This document shows, one piece after another, positions 16,467-25,993 of a stretch of DNA of 64,000 bases. This DNA is from Paenibacillus sp. LHD-38. Lineage in GTDB: Bacteria; Bacillota; Bacilli; Paenibacillales; Paenibacillaceae. The notes under the pieces are model-generated. The model searched no databases. It was not told where the DNA came from and worked only from the letters and a program-made list of their open reading frames with translations. Each line of letters starts with the position of its first letter. The stretch's first letter is position 1. A program made the position numbers and the translations under genes. The stretch covers positions 186,001 through 250,000 of the forward strand of contig NZ_JAVIFU010000001.1 in the NCBI RefSeq assembly GCF_031157315.1, in the 5' to 3' direction.

Positions 16467-18230
16467 TTATCGTCCGGGAATACGAATCGTAACGGTGGTG
16501 CCGATGCCGAGCCTGCTGAAAATCGAAACGCCGTAAGCGTCACCGTACAACAGCTTGATTCGATTATCCACGTTGCGGATACCGTATCCCGATAAAGCGT
16601 CGCCTCTAGACGGCAGCGCTTGGTCAGCGTTTCTGCTTTCCTGCACGCGCATGCCCATTCCGTCATCGATAATTTTGAACACGATGTCCTGTCCATCGCG
16701 GCTGGCCTTAATCATGATATTAATTCCAAGCTTGTCATCCCAGATGGCGTGATTCATCGCATTTTCCACGAATGGCTGAAGCGTCAGCTTGACGATCGGG
16801 CAGGGCAGTACTGATTCGTCGATTTGATAATGCACGCGGATTAGATCCGCGAAGCGAATTTGTTGAATCGCCACGTAGTAACGGGTAAGCTGCATTTCCT
16901 CATGAATCGATATTTGGTTTTTGCCTTTGTTCAAGGATATGCGGTAAAACTTAGCGAGATCGGTGACCATTTTATTCATCCGCTGATCCGAATTTCGAAT
17001 CGCAAGGGAAGAAATAGAAGCGAGCGTGTTGTATAGAAAATGCGGATTTATTTGCGCTTGCAGCACATTCATCTCCGCTTCCTTCTTATCGATTTCCTTC
17101 TTGTACACATCGGAAATCAAAGTGCTGAGCCGCTGGGACATTTTCCGCAGCACGTTGCCGAGCTGTCCGATCTCGTCCCTGCCGAGCGGCCGGATGTCGA
17201 TATGCTCGAATTCTTCCCTTTCGATGCGGCGGATGATGCCGACGAGATACTCGACCCGCTTGGTGAACAGCCTCGCTGTAATATAAATGAGCAAAGCCAT
17301 AATGCCGAAGCTGATCAAAGCCAGGATGAAAATCCGTTTTGCGGTTTGATTAGCTTTTGCCAGAAAGCTGTTGTAGGGAATGAGCGCAACGCTCTTCCAG
17401 CCGAATTTGGTCGTATTATAGACCACCAGCATTTTCTCCCCGTTATAGGTGCTGTCGAATCGGCCTTGCAGCTTGTCGGGAAAAGAATCCGGCACGAATT
17501 TCTTAAGCGGGCGGTTCAACATGCTTTTGTCTTTTGCGGACATAATGAAGCCCTGATCGTTAACGATTAAAACGGTTTTCTCCGCCGTCTCCTTCTCCAT
17601 GAGCCGGAAGATGTCCGATTCCAATATATTAATGGTTAAAATACCGTATGCGTTATCGAGATTGCTTATGTTCAGCATGCGCGTCAACGTAAACATAGGC
17701 GGCTGATCGACAGCGGGCGGCGTGGATACGAACCGTACATTTCCGTAGGTATCGAGCAGCGAGCGATAGATTGCCGAGCTTCTAAAGGCATCGTCTATTC
17801 GTTTAATATAGATGCCGTCGGCGGGCAGCGAATCGTTGTTAATATAAATGGATAAAGAATGAATATCGGGGTTCGTAGTCAGCATGTTGGAAAACGTATT
17901 ATTGATGTACTGATAGGCATCTACGAACAGAGAAGGGTCCTGCGTATAGTTGTTTGTCAAGTAAGCGCGCAGCGTATTGTTCAAATACATGGTTGCTGAA
18001 AGCTTCGTGTACGTATCCAGCTTATTTTCCAAATTGGAATTGATTTGAGCGACAGATGCGACAGAGCTCGTATACATTTGATTAGAGAGCTCACTCTTAA
18101 TGGTTTGATAAGAATATAAGACAAAAAACAGAAGCGGGAGAATAGCGCCGAGCAAAAACATCAGAAACAGCTTTTCTCTCAGCCGTAAATTCGTAAAAGG
18201 CTTGGTCATCCAGCCTGCTAGCCTTTTCAT
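16467..18230 (-). CDS. YesM-type sensor histidine kinase
   Basis: 587 residues: a membrane helix near 20-42, an extracytoplasmic sensing region of about 250 residues, a second helix near 290-310, a HAMP linker, a His_kinase domain with the phosphorylated His in QINPHFLYNTLASI, and a C-terminal HATPase (FVENAMNHAIWDDKLG; DDGMGM; GYGIRNVDNRI). The family senses extracellular sugars and phosphorylates YesN-type regulators. It is the second gene of the pair, 15 bp after the regulator gene. ATG 18230 is preferred to the upstream GTG because GGGGTGAG is then well placed. Confidence 0.92.
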   Translation of the reverse strand: MKRLAGWMTKPFTNLRLREKLFLMFLLGAILPLLFFVLYSYQTIKSELSNQMYTSSVASVAQINSNLENKLDTYTKLSATMYLNNTLRAYLTNNYTQDPSLFVDAYQYINNTFSNMLTTNPDIHSLSIYINNDSLPADGIYIKRIDDAFRSSAIYRSLLDTYGNVRFVSTPPAVDQPPMFTLTRMLNISNLDNAYGILTINILESDIFRLMEKETAEKTVLIVNDQGFIMSAKDKSMLNRPLKKFVPDSFPDKLQGRFDSTYNGEKMLVVYNTTKFGWKSVALIPYNSFLAKANQTAKRIFILALISFGIMALLIYITARLFTKRVEYLVGIIRRIEREEFEHIDIRPLGRDEIGQLGNVLRKMSQRLSTLISDVYKKEIDKKEAEMNVLQAQINPHFLYNTLASISSLAIRNSDQRMNKMVTDLAKFYRISLNKGKNQISIHEEMQLTRYYVAIQQIRFADLIRVHYQIDESVLPCPIVKLTLQPFVENAMNHAIWDDKLGINIMIKASRDGQDIVFKIIDDGMGMRVQESRNADQALPSRGDALSGYGIRNVDNRIKLLYGDAYGVSIFSRLGIGTTVTIRIPGR

Positions 18231-18245
18231 GCTTCTCACCCCAGC

Positions 18246-19829
18246 CTATAGATACATTTTTCGATATTCATTCGGGGTACTGCCTCTATGCTTATGGAAG
18301 ATCGAACAGAAATAAGAGACATTCTCATATCCCACGCTATGTGCAACCTCGCGAACCTTAAGCGCTTTATCCTTCAGCAGCTCAGCCGCCTTGTTCATTC
18401 TGAACCTCGTCAAATAATCGAGAATCGTCTCGCCCATCTTTTCCTTGAAAATCGTTCGGATATAGTTGGGAGACAGATAGACCTCCTTGGCAATTTCTTC
18501 GACCGTGAGGGGCAAATGATACCGTTCCCCAATCAGCTTCACGATTTGTTCGGCTATTGCTTGATTTCGGTCTATATCCCGCTCGTTTGCCGCTTTCCTC
18601 ATCTCATCGCAGAAATGCATGACATAAGCCTGCATATGAGCTGCCGAGCTCATGGACGAAATCTCCTTCCAATGATCCACAAGCAGCCACTCTTTGAGCG
18701 AGCCCGCCAGCAGCATAGAGAAATGCTGTTCTAAGGCGGTTAACAGCCGAATAATGGCTCGGATTGCAAAATTCCGATCAATCCGTTCTTCTCTGATCGC
18801 CCCGAATAAAGATTCAACGTGCAAGCTGATTTGCTCCTTATCTCCGGATTGAATGGCGGAGGAAAGCTTTGCCGCGATTTGCTCGCTCTCATCATCCGTT
18901 TGTTTGGTCGGCTTCAGATCTTGCGGAGAGAGAACGGCGCCGCTTTGCTCATAAAACTTCACCTCATTGCAGGCCTTAGCTTCTGCGCAGGCATCCCAAA
19001 TCGCCCGAAAACCCAAATGCGGGGCAGACAAGCCTATCGTAATCTGCGAGCCGGCGGATGGATCCCAAGCCAAGTGCGCGCGAAGCAGTTCCCAGTAGGC
19101 TGCTGTCGATTGCACATGCTGCCGCTCGTCCTGCCATTGAAAGAGTACGTAAAAGGCGTGAGGGTCATCTTCAACCATAATAAACGAATCCAGCCTTTGC
19201 CTTGCAGCCGTTCGAAATAGCTCGATTCTGTCGGTCGATGCACTGTCAGCGGGATACGGATCGGTGCCGGGATAGGCCGGAGGAGGATCGAAGGTTGCGT
19301 AAACGGCAGCAAACGGTTTATTTTCCGCAAAATCAACTGCGCTAAGCTTCCATTGATTTGTCCATTCCTTGCGTTTCCCCTCGTTAGGCTCGCGTAGGAT
19401 ACGCATCAGCAGCTTCTCCCGCACCCAATCCCCGCCTTGATCCGCCAATTGATCCTCTTCGCATTTTTTCTTGACCTTTTCGAGCAGGGCAAGAAGCTCC
19501 TCCATGTCTATTGGCTTCAATAAATAACCGGTCGCTTCGATGTTGAGCGCGGCCTTTATATATTGAAACTCGTTATGCCCGCTCAAATATATAATTTTTA
19601 TATTTTTGTCGATTTGCTTCGCTCTTCTTCCGAATTCCAGCCCGTCCATAATCGGCATGCGGACATCCGTAAGAATGATGTCGGGCTTCAGCTCAGCGAG
19701 CTTACCGAGCGCTTCTTTGCCGTTGCGGGCCGTACCCGCGACCGAAATTCCGATTTTATCCCACGGGACATAATGCTCAATCGTTTCCAATTCAATGGCT
19801 TCGTCGTCCACTATCAAAATACTGTACAT
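18246..19829 (-). CDS. YesN-type response regulator (CheY-AraC)
   Basis: 527 residues. The N-terminal receiver domain (MYSILIVDDEAIELETIEHY) has the acidic pocket and phospho-Asp in PDIILTDVRMPIMDG. A middle helical region of about 270 residues follows, then a C-terminal AraC/XylS helix-turn-helix pair (LTVEEIAKEVYLSPNYIRTIFKEKMG and VREVAHSVGYENVSYFCSIFHKHRG). The ATG at 19829 follows AAAGGTGGGGAC; an earlier in-frame start would lie before that site. It is flanked by genes whose promoters share the TACGAATCGT block, so it very likely activates both the secreted galactosidase and the importer operon. Confidence 0.92.
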   Translation of the reverse strand: MYSILIVDDEAIELETIEHYVPWDKIGISVAGTARNGKEALGKLAELKPDIILTDVRMPIMDGLEFGRRAKQIDKNIKIIYLSGHNEFQYIKAALNIEATGYLLKPIDMEELLALLEKVKKKCEEDQLADQGGDWVREKLLMRILREPNEGKRKEWTNQWKLSAVDFAENKPFAAVYATFDPPPAYPGTDPYPADSASTDRIELFRTAARQRLDSFIMVEDDPHAFYVLFQWQDERQHVQSTAAYWELLRAHLAWDPSAGSQITIGLSAPHLGFRAIWDACAEAKACNEVKFYEQSGAVLSPQDLKPTKQTDDESEQIAAKLSSAIQSGDKEQISLHVESLFGAIREERIDRNFAIRAIIRLLTALEQHFSMLLAGSLKEWLLVDHWKEISSMSSAAHMQAYVMHFCDEMRKAANERDIDRNQAIAEQIVKLIGERYHLPLTVEEIAKEVYLSPNYIRTIFKEKMGETILDYLTRFRMNKAAELLKDKALKVREVAHSVGYENVSYFCSIFHKHRGSTPNEYRKMYL

Positions 19830-19931
19830 GAAAGTCCCCACCTTTCTATCTCGAGCAACGGGATGTTTTACTAGTTTATCCGCTATAACGTTTTTCAACA
19901 ATGGAGCGCTCCGAACTGTGTCAATTTGGGA

Positions 19932-19982
19932 TACGAATCGTTAAATGCTTGTATAGAATGGGCCGGTCAGCCGACCTATAAT
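19932..19982 (+). promoter_or_regulatory. Activator-type promoter of the galactoside importer
   Basis: TACGAATCGTTAA (19932-19944) lies 32 bp upstream of a perfect -10 box TATAAT (19977-19982). At the -35 position there is only TAGAAT, so an activator is expected. The block aligns with the one at 13248. Confidence 0.6.
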
Positions 19983-20022
19983 GAAGTCACAAAGCAGCGA
20001 AAGACTGGCAGGAGGCTATAAC

Positions 20023-21012
20023 ATGGAATCGATATTGAAAGCGGAACCAAGTAAATCCGTTCCACCGAAGCACAAACGAGGCATAGGAAACTCTACGGTA
20101 TGGGGGAGGCTGAAGGAGCAGCGGCTATTGTATTTGCTAATGCTTCCGGCTTTGGTTGTTACGCTCTTATTCTCCTATGTACCTATGTTTGGCCTGTATA
20201 TGGCCTTCATTAATTATTCGCCGGGCGGCGGCTCGTTTTTTGGACAGTTTTTCACGACGGAGTTTGTTGGCCTTGACTGGTTTAATTACTTTTTCACGAA
20301 CGGCGATTTCTACCGGGTGATGCGAAATACGCTGGCTCAAAGCTTCTTGTCTCTGTTGTTCGGTTTTCCGATGCCGATCATTTTGGCTCTTATGATTAAC
20401 GAGCTCCGCAATGGCTGGTTCAAGCGGACGTTCCAGACGGTTTCCTACATGCCTCATTTTATTTCATGGGTCATTGCAGCAAACATTATCATTACGGTGC
20501 TGTCGTCCGGAGGCGTGCTCAACAACCTATTGACAGGGCTTGGATTCATCGAGGAGCCGATTCAATTTATGCAGAAGGGTCCTTTGTTCTGGTGGATTAT
20601 CGCGTTCTCGAACACTTGGAAGGACATGGGCTTTAACGCGATTATGTATCTGGCCGCCATATCGGCGATTAACCCTGAGCTGTACGAGGTGGCGAAGGTG
20701 GACGGGGCAAGCCGCTTAAAGCAAATGCTGCATATCACGCTGCCTTCGATTAAGCCGACGATTATTATTTTAGCCATTCTAGCGGTAGGCGGCATCTTGA
20801 ATGCGGGCTTCGATCAGCAGTACTTGCTGCAAAATAATACCGTGCTTCAATATTCGGAGGTTATCGATACGTACACGTACAAATACGGCCTCCAAAATGG
20901 GATGTTCTCTTACGGCGCAGCAGTCGGTTTATTCAAATCGGTCGTCGCTTTCATCCTCGTCATTAGCGTCAACACGATGGCCAAAAAAATGAATGAACAG
21001 TCGTTGTTCTAG
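20023..21012 (+). CDS. LplB-type ABC sugar permease
   Basis: 329 residues with six predicted membrane helices and the MalF/LplB features LLMLPALVVTLLFSYVPMFGLYMAF near the start and the EAA loop YEVAKVDGASRLKQMLHITLPSIKP, which docks the ATPase. It is the first permease of a CUT1-family oligosaccharide importer; no ATPase gene is present, so a shared MsmX-like ATPase elsewhere is expected. AGGAGGCTATAAC precedes the ATG at 20023; the in-frame ATG at 19981 overlaps the -10 box and cannot be the start. Confidence 0.93.
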   Translation: MESILKAEPSKSVPPKHKRGIGNSTVWGRLKEQRLLYLLMLPALVVTLLFSYVPMFGLYMAFINYSPGGGSFFGQFFTTEFVGLDWFNYFFTNGDFYRVMRNTLAQSFLSLLFGFPMPIILALMINELRNGWFKRTFQTVSYMPHFISWVIAANIIITVLSSGGVLNNLLTGLGFIEEPIQFMQKGPLFWWIIAFSNTWKDMGFNAIMYLAAISAINPELYEVAKVDGASRLKQMLHITLPSIKPTIIILAILAVGGILNAGFDQQYLLQNNTVLQYSEVIDTYTYKYGLQNGMFSYGAAVGLFKSVVAFILVISVNTMAKKMNEQSLF

Positions 21013-21035
21013 GATCGACGAAAGGGGAACGCAGC

Positions 21036-21923
21036 ATGGCAAAATTCAAAAATGATTTTCTGTTTATGTCCATCGTTTACTTATTCATCATCGCGGTATT
21101 TATCGTAACGTTTTATCCTTTCTGGAACATATTTATCATTTCGCTTAACAGCGCTGAGGATACGCTGCGCGGGAATTTATATTTGTGGCCGAGGGATTTC
21201 AGCTTGGCCAGCTATAAGCAGATTTTATCCGACAGCGAGATTTGGCTCGCCATCAAGGTAACGGTGCAGCGGACGATCATTGGCACGCCGCTCGCGGTCG
21301 TCGTTATCAGCATGGTCGCCTATGCGCTCAGCAAACGCGAGCTTGTCGGAGGTCGGTTCTGGTCGCTCTACTTCGTATTCACGATGTATTTCGGCGGCGG
21401 GCTCATCCCTTATTATATGGTGCTGAAGAGCCTTCATCTGATCGACAGCTTCATGGTATTCATTCTGCCGAGCATGATGAACGTGTTCTACATGATCATC
21501 GTACGCACCTTCATGCAGCAGCTGCCTCAGGAGCTCGACGAGTCGGCGAAGATAGACGGCGCGAACTACTTGCAAATTTTCTTCAAAATAATATTGCCGC
21601 TGACGACGCCCGTGCTTGCCACGATCGGGATGTTTACGGCGATCATGCACTGGAATGCCTGGTTTGACTCCTACGTGTTTACTTACAATTCAGACCTTAA
21701 GACGCTGCAGGCGGTGCTGGTCAAAATATTAAACCAATATCAAACGAGCTCGATGGTCGGCGATGCGCAGCAGCTGGCCGATGCCTCTAAGCGGCTTGCG
21801 GTCTCGCCGGACACGATTAGGATGGCAGCTACGATGGTGGCCACGCTTCCGATTTTGATGGTTTATCCGTTTCTGCAAAAGTATTTCGTTAAGGGCATGA
21901 CGCTGGGCGCTGTGAAAAGCTAA
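21036..21923 (+). CDS. YtcP-type ABC sugar permease
   Basis: 295 residues, six membrane helices, with the second-permease EAA loop LDESAKIDGANYLQIFFKIILPLTTPV and the conserved C-terminus YPFLQKYFVKGMTLGAVKS of the YtcP/AraQ group. It pairs with the gene 23 bp upstream to form the membrane channel; the binding protein follows 100 bp downstream. Confidence 0.93.
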   Translation: MAKFKNDFLFMSIVYLFIIAVFIVTFYPFWNIFIISLNSAEDTLRGNLYLWPRDFSLASYKQILSDSEIWLAIKVTVQRTIIGTPLAVVVISMVAYALSKRELVGGRFWSLYFVFTMYFGGGLIPYYMVLKSLHLIDSFMVFILPSMMNVFYMIIVRTFMQQLPQELDESAKIDGANYLQIFFKIILPLTTPVLATIGMFTAIMHWNAWFDSYVFTYNSDLKTLQAVLVKILNQYQTSSMVGDAQQLADASKRLAVSPDTIRMAATMVATLPILMVYPFLQKYFVKGMTLGAVKS

Positions 21924-22023
21924 AGCCGCGATATTCTTGCTGGAGGTGATGGGGGCCTGTAAGGCCAATGCTTTTGGGTGGAGATGTACTATAATAAGAT
22001 CACATATAAGGGGGACTTCTACT

Positions 22024-23637
22024 ATGCGTATTAAAAAATGGCTCGTTCTATTTCTCGCCGTTATGGTCGTCGGTTCTGTATTATCTGCCTGTGGCTCGGG
22101 CAATACGAAAAACGGCGGCAATGCCGCTGTAAATGAAACCGGTTCTGAGAAAGGATCAAAAGAACCGCTCACGCTAACTTTCTTTGATAAAAATACAGGC
22201 GATAAGTTCAGCAATGAGGTTGCTGCGGAGATTACGAAACGGACGGGTATTACCGTTGAAATTCAACAACCGACCGGAAATCCGGCGGAGAAGCTTAATT
22301 TGATGCTGGCGAGCGATGACCTTCCCGACATTATTTTATTCGAGCGCAGCAGCGATTTGGTCAACAAATATATCGAATCGGGCGCCATCATTCCATTAAA
22401 CGATTTGATTGAATCACATGGTCCTGATGTTTCCGAGATGTATGGCGACGTGCTGAACAAGACCCGCTATAAAGACGGTAAAAACTATTATCTCTCCAAT
22501 TGGTACGGCTTTGAGAGCGAGCCGGTATTCGGCTTCAATATCCGCAAGGATATTATGAAGGAGCTGGCGCCGGATAAAGCAGAGGGCGGCGTACCGTTCA
22601 CCGCATCGGAATTTAAAAAATTGCTTCAGGATTTCAAAGCGAAATATCCGATGATGGACGGAAAAGAGACGATTGCCCTGTCGATGGACGGAGAAAACTT
22701 CGGCGGCTCGCTTGGCACCTTCAAAGGGATGTTCGGCATGATGCCTTTCTTCGAGGACAACGGCAACTTGCAGTTTGATGTAAAAGATCCGAAGTATCGC
22801 GATATGATTCTTTATATGAATGATTTGTACCGCTCGGGCTTGCTGGATAAAGAATGGGCCATCAACAAGAAGCAGGTTTGGGAACAAAAGCTGGCGACAG
22901 GCACGGTACTTTCCACTACAGGCGCTTACTGGGATGCTGGGGGAGCTAATACAATCCTGAAGAAAGATCGCGGTGAGGAATCGCAGCTGTTTCCTTACAA
23001 GGTTGTCGCAGACGGCGTAGATCCGGCAAAAACCACCTACGGCGGACGCAGCTCGCTTGGCTGGGATGCGATTACGATTACGAAGAAAAATAAAAATCCA
23101 GAGCGTACGATGGAGTTCATGAACTTCCTGGCAAGCGAGGAAGGCCAATATTTGCTCATGTGGGGCATCGAGGGTAAGCACTGGGATATGAAGGACGGCA
23201 AGCATACGCCTCGTCCGGAAGTGCTTCAAGGCTTCAAGGATGATTGGAATGCGTATACAAAGGAAACGGGCATTCGCAAATGGACTTGGTTTATCAAGAA
23301 CGGAAAAGGCTCTGACGGCATGCCTTATGATTTGGCAGGACGCTACGAGCGCGGAGCGGTCGATCAAATGGCGCTCAAAAACATGTCCGATTCCGTCTAC
23401 GATTCCGTGCTGTACGACGGTTTAGGACCACAGGGAGGCACGCCTGAAGCGCTTAATGAGCAGAAGGTGAACGATATTGTGAAGCAGGCTTTGACCAAAG
23501 CGATCATGGCAAAAACGGCTGAGGAAGCGAGCAGCATTTTCGATAAAATGCTGAGCGATATGAAAGCGGCTGGCGACGAAAAGGTTGAAGCGATTTATAC
23601 AAGCAATTACAAAAACCGCGTAGAGCTTTGGAAATAA
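22024..23637 (+). CDS. Lpl/YtcQ-type sugar-binding lipoprotein
   Basis: 537 residues. A lipoprotein signal with the lipobox LSAC (VVGSVLSACGSG) is followed by a low-complexity linker and a family-1 solute-binding domain (LTFFDKNTGDKFSNEVAAEITKRTGITVEI; LASDDLPDIILFERSSD). It delivers the oligosaccharide to the two permeases upstream. The ATG at 22024 follows AAGGGGGACTTCTACT; an earlier in-frame start at 21937 would place the signal peptide 30 residues inside the protein. A hairpin terminator follows, so the cytosolic galactosidase gene is reached only by read-through or its own promoter. Confidence 0.93.
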   Translation: MRIKKWLVLFLAVMVVGSVLSACGSGNTKNGGNAAVNETGSEKGSKEPLTLTFFDKNTGDKFSNEVAAEITKRTGITVEIQQPTGNPAEKLNLMLASDDLPDIILFERSSDLVNKYIESGAIIPLNDLIESHGPDVSEMYGDVLNKTRYKDGKNYYLSNWYGFESEPVFGFNIRKDIMKELAPDKAEGGVPFTASEFKKLLQDFKAKYPMMDGKETIALSMDGENFGGSLGTFKGMFGMMPFFEDNGNLQFDVKDPKYRDMILYMNDLYRSGLLDKEWAINKKQVWEQKLATGTVLSTTGAYWDAGGANTILKKDRGEESQLFPYKVVADGVDPAKTTYGGRSSLGWDAITITKKNKNPERTMEFMNFLASEEGQYLLMWGIEGKHWDMKDGKHTPRPEVLQGFKDDWNAYTKETGIRKWTWFIKNGKGSDGMPYDLAGRYERGAVDQMALKNMSDSVYDSVLYDGLGPQGGTPEALNEQKVNDIVKQALTKAIMAKTAEEASSIFDKMLSDMKAAGDEKVEAIYTSNYKNRVELWK

Positions 23638-23655
23638 CGACTAGCAGAGCGTGTA

Positions 23656-23684
23656 GGAGGGCCGGCGCAGCCGGCCTTCTTTCA
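23656..23684 (+). terminator. Hairpin terminator/attenuator after the binding-protein gene
   Basis: GGCCGGC-GCA-GCCGGCC followed by TTCTTTC. The T tract is interrupted, so part of the transcripts may pass into the galactosidase gene. Confidence 0.75.
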
Positions 23685-23708
23685 TTCTAATACAGGAGCT
23701 GATAAAGA

Positions 23709-25763
23709 ATGATCATGGGAGTATTCAAGCTGGAGCAAAGCAAGGACGAATTTGTCGTCGATAACGGCATTATACAGGCGAGGGCAAATGTAGCGGACGG
23801 AAGCGTATCGCTGCGATGGAGCAGCGGCGAAGCATTGAACGGTCTTTATGCAGAAGCACGTTATGGCCTGGAGCAATTACGTTCCACGTATTACGGCAAG
23901 CATTACGTAAAGGAAACGGAAGCGCAGCCGATTACGGACGGCTTTGGCAGCGGCATCCGCTGGACGTTTGTGCACGAGGAGCTCGGTAAGCCCGTGCTGC
24001 GGCAGCATTTCCGCATGTATGAGCAGCTGCCTTATTTATTGACCGAGCTTGAGGCGGAAAGTGAATTCGATTGGGAGACGAATGAGCTGACTCCGCTGGC
24101 TGCTTACTTAAATGACGGGAGCGTGGTTTCCTTTGCGGAAGGCACGGATCCAAGCGAAGAGATAAGAGCGATGTTTATCCCGTTTGATAATGATAAATGG
24201 GTGCGTTATGCCTCTCATGCCATTCCATGCAGCGTGCACAGCTACGAAGCAACGGCGATCTACCGCTCAACCAGCAGGAACGGCTTTGTGCTTGGATCGG
24301 TTACGCATGACCGGTGGAAAACGGGCGTAGTCGTGGAAGGCACGTTCGCGGAAGCGGTTGGCAGGCTTCGCGTATATGGCGGAGCGGCGGACATGCAGAC
24401 CAGGGATACGGTTGCGCACGGCGCTATTCGGGGCAGAAGCATTACATCGCCGACGATATTCGTGGGAGCGTTTGAAGACTACCGCGGCGGGCTTGAAGCG
24501 TATGGGAGAGCTAACGCGGTATTGTCCCCTGCCCTGCCATGGGAGGGCGGCATTCCGATGGGGTGGAACAGCTGGTCTGCCGTTATGAGCAAGCTGGATT
24601 ACGACGTTTATACGCACACGTCAGATTTTTTTGCCAAGGAACTGCAGCAAAACGGCTTTTCGGATGACAACGACAGCTTGTACGTCAATTTTGATGCTTT
24701 TTGGAACAGCTTGCCTGAGGAGCAGCTCAAAGACGCCGTACGACGGGTGAAGGAAAACGGCCAAAAACCGGGCATCTATTATACGCCGTTCGCTTTCTGG
24801 GGAAGCGATCCGGATACGCCGGTTGAAGGAACGGAAGGCAGGGTGCTTTACCGGGAAATTCTGATTAAGGACCAGGCTGGACAGCCGCTGCCGAAGCTGG
24901 ATGGAGCCTTTCCGATTGATCCGACGCATCCCGAAGCGCAGGAGCGGATCAAGCGGAGCCTGGACAGCTTTGTTGAGCTTGGCTTTGACTACGTGAAGCT
25001 GGATTTCTTGACCCACGGGGCGATGGAAGGCGGATTCCACCAAGAGAGTGTGCGTACGGGAATTCAAGCTTACAATATCGGAATGGCGCTTATCCGCGAT
25101 ACGCTTTCGCCGGAGCGGGTTGGCCGTCCTTTTCTGATCAATTTATCGATAGCGCCGTTATTTCCGCATGGCTATGCGCACAGCCGCCGCGTTTCCTGCG
25201 ACGCCTTCGGGACGATTAACGATACCGAATACATGCTAAACGCGCTTACTTACGGCTGGTGGATCAATGACAGCCTATATCGTTTTAACGATCCCGATCA
25301 TGTGGTGCTTTACAAAAGCGACAATCAGCGCTCAACCAGCGAGCATGAAGGGAGAAGCCGGCTGAACAGCGCCGTGATTGCCGGCACGTCGCTGCTGCTC
25401 GGTGATGATTACCGCGTGTTGGAGGCTGCTCGGCGGGCAAAGGAATGGATGACGAACCGCGAGGTCATGGCGCTAGCGCGGCGCGGCGAAACCTTTAAGC
25501 CGGTGGAGGGAAGGAGCGGCAGCAAAGGCGAGGACCTGTTTATGCTGAGAAGAGAAGAGGGCACATATGTTGCCGCCTTTAACTTTGACGAAGAAAAGGA
25601 AAGCGTGAAGCTCGTCTCATTTGCAAGACTCGGTTTAGATTCCTCTAAGGGGATAGTGGTCCGGGATTTATGGAGCGGTCAAGAGCAGCGCATCGAGAGA
25701 GAGAGCGTGGAGCTCCGCATTGAGCTGGCGCCAGCCGAGTCCAAGCTTCTGCTGCTCAAATAA
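23709..25763 (+). CDS. Cytosolic alpha-galactosidase-like enzyme
   Basis: 684 residues, paralogous over its whole length to the catalytic part of the secreted enzyme at 13345 (GWNSWSAVMSKLDYD; KENGQKPGIYYTPFAFWG; LTYGWWINDSLY). It has no signal peptide and no CBM. The clan GH-D catalytic pair is visible as D432 in YVKLD (nucleophile) and D498 in RRVSCD (acid/base). It probably degrades short alpha-galactosides brought in by the importer upstream. The ATG at 23709 follows CAGGAGCTGATAAAGA; ATG 23715 is also possible. One difference from the secreted form is the extra acidic C-terminal beta-domain ending LAPAESKLLLLK. Confidence 0.85.
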   Translation: MIMGVFKLEQSKDEFVVDNGIIQARANVADGSVSLRWSSGEALNGLYAEARYGLEQLRSTYYGKHYVKETEAQPITDGFGSGIRWTFVHEELGKPVLRQHFRMYEQLPYLLTELEAESEFDWETNELTPLAAYLNDGSVVSFAEGTDPSEEIRAMFIPFDNDKWVRYASHAIPCSVHSYEATAIYRSTSRNGFVLGSVTHDRWKTGVVVEGTFAEAVGRLRVYGGAADMQTRDTVAHGAIRGRSITSPTIFVGAFEDYRGGLEAYGRANAVLSPALPWEGGIPMGWNSWSAVMSKLDYDVYTHTSDFFAKELQQNGFSDDNDSLYVNFDAFWNSLPEEQLKDAVRRVKENGQKPGIYYTPFAFWGSDPDTPVEGTEGRVLYREILIKDQAGQPLPKLDGAFPIDPTHPEAQERIKRSLDSFVELGFDYVKLDFLTHGAMEGGFHQESVRTGIQAYNIGMALIRDTLSPERVGRPFLINLSIAPLFPHGYAHSRRVSCDAFGTINDTEYMLNALTYGWWINDSLYRFNDPDHVVLYKSDNQRSTSEHEGRSRLNSAVIAGTSLLLGDDYRVLEAARRAKEWMTNREVMALARRGETFKPVEGRSGSKGEDLFMLRREEGTYVAAFNFDEEKESVKLVSFARLGLDSSKGIVVRDLWSGQEQRIERESVELRIELAPAESKLLLLK

Positions 25764-25950
25764 ACTCGGCTTGCGGGATTGAACGGCATCCTAATACCCG
25801 CGTCCATAGAGGCAGTCTAGAAGCAGACTTGTGAAGCAGGGCCCTTTTGGATAAAAAAAGATAGATACAAAGGAACGTGAAGGGCTGTCCCAAAAGTAGT
25901 AAGCTCGCTGGAGAGAGAGCTCGCTTTGAACAAAAATGTTGGAAAACATG
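25764..25950. other. Intergenic stretch with the end of an IS element
   Basis: No gene is visible. From about 25881 the sequence GGGCTGTCCCAAAAGT resembles the terminal inverted repeat of IS1182-group elements and marks the 3' end of the decayed insertion sequence that follows. Confidence 0.55.
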
Positions 25951-25993
25951 AAAAAATAGCGCTACAGTGGGCTATTCCTGTAGCGCTATTTTT
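25951..25993. terminator. Palindromic terminator at the transposase 3' end
   Basis: AAAATAGCGCTACAG pairs perfectly with CTGTAGCGCTATTTT around a ten-base loop; it overlaps the transposase stop codon. Confidence 0.8.

Noticed and set aside
21225..21667. Long ORFs overlapping the permease gene on both strands
   Set aside because: Shadow frames of a high-GC coding region; the permease frame has clear family motifs and a ribosome site.
22414..23367. 317-codon minus-strand ORF over the binding-protein gene
   Set aside because: Antisense shadow of the lipoprotein gene; no start context or motif.
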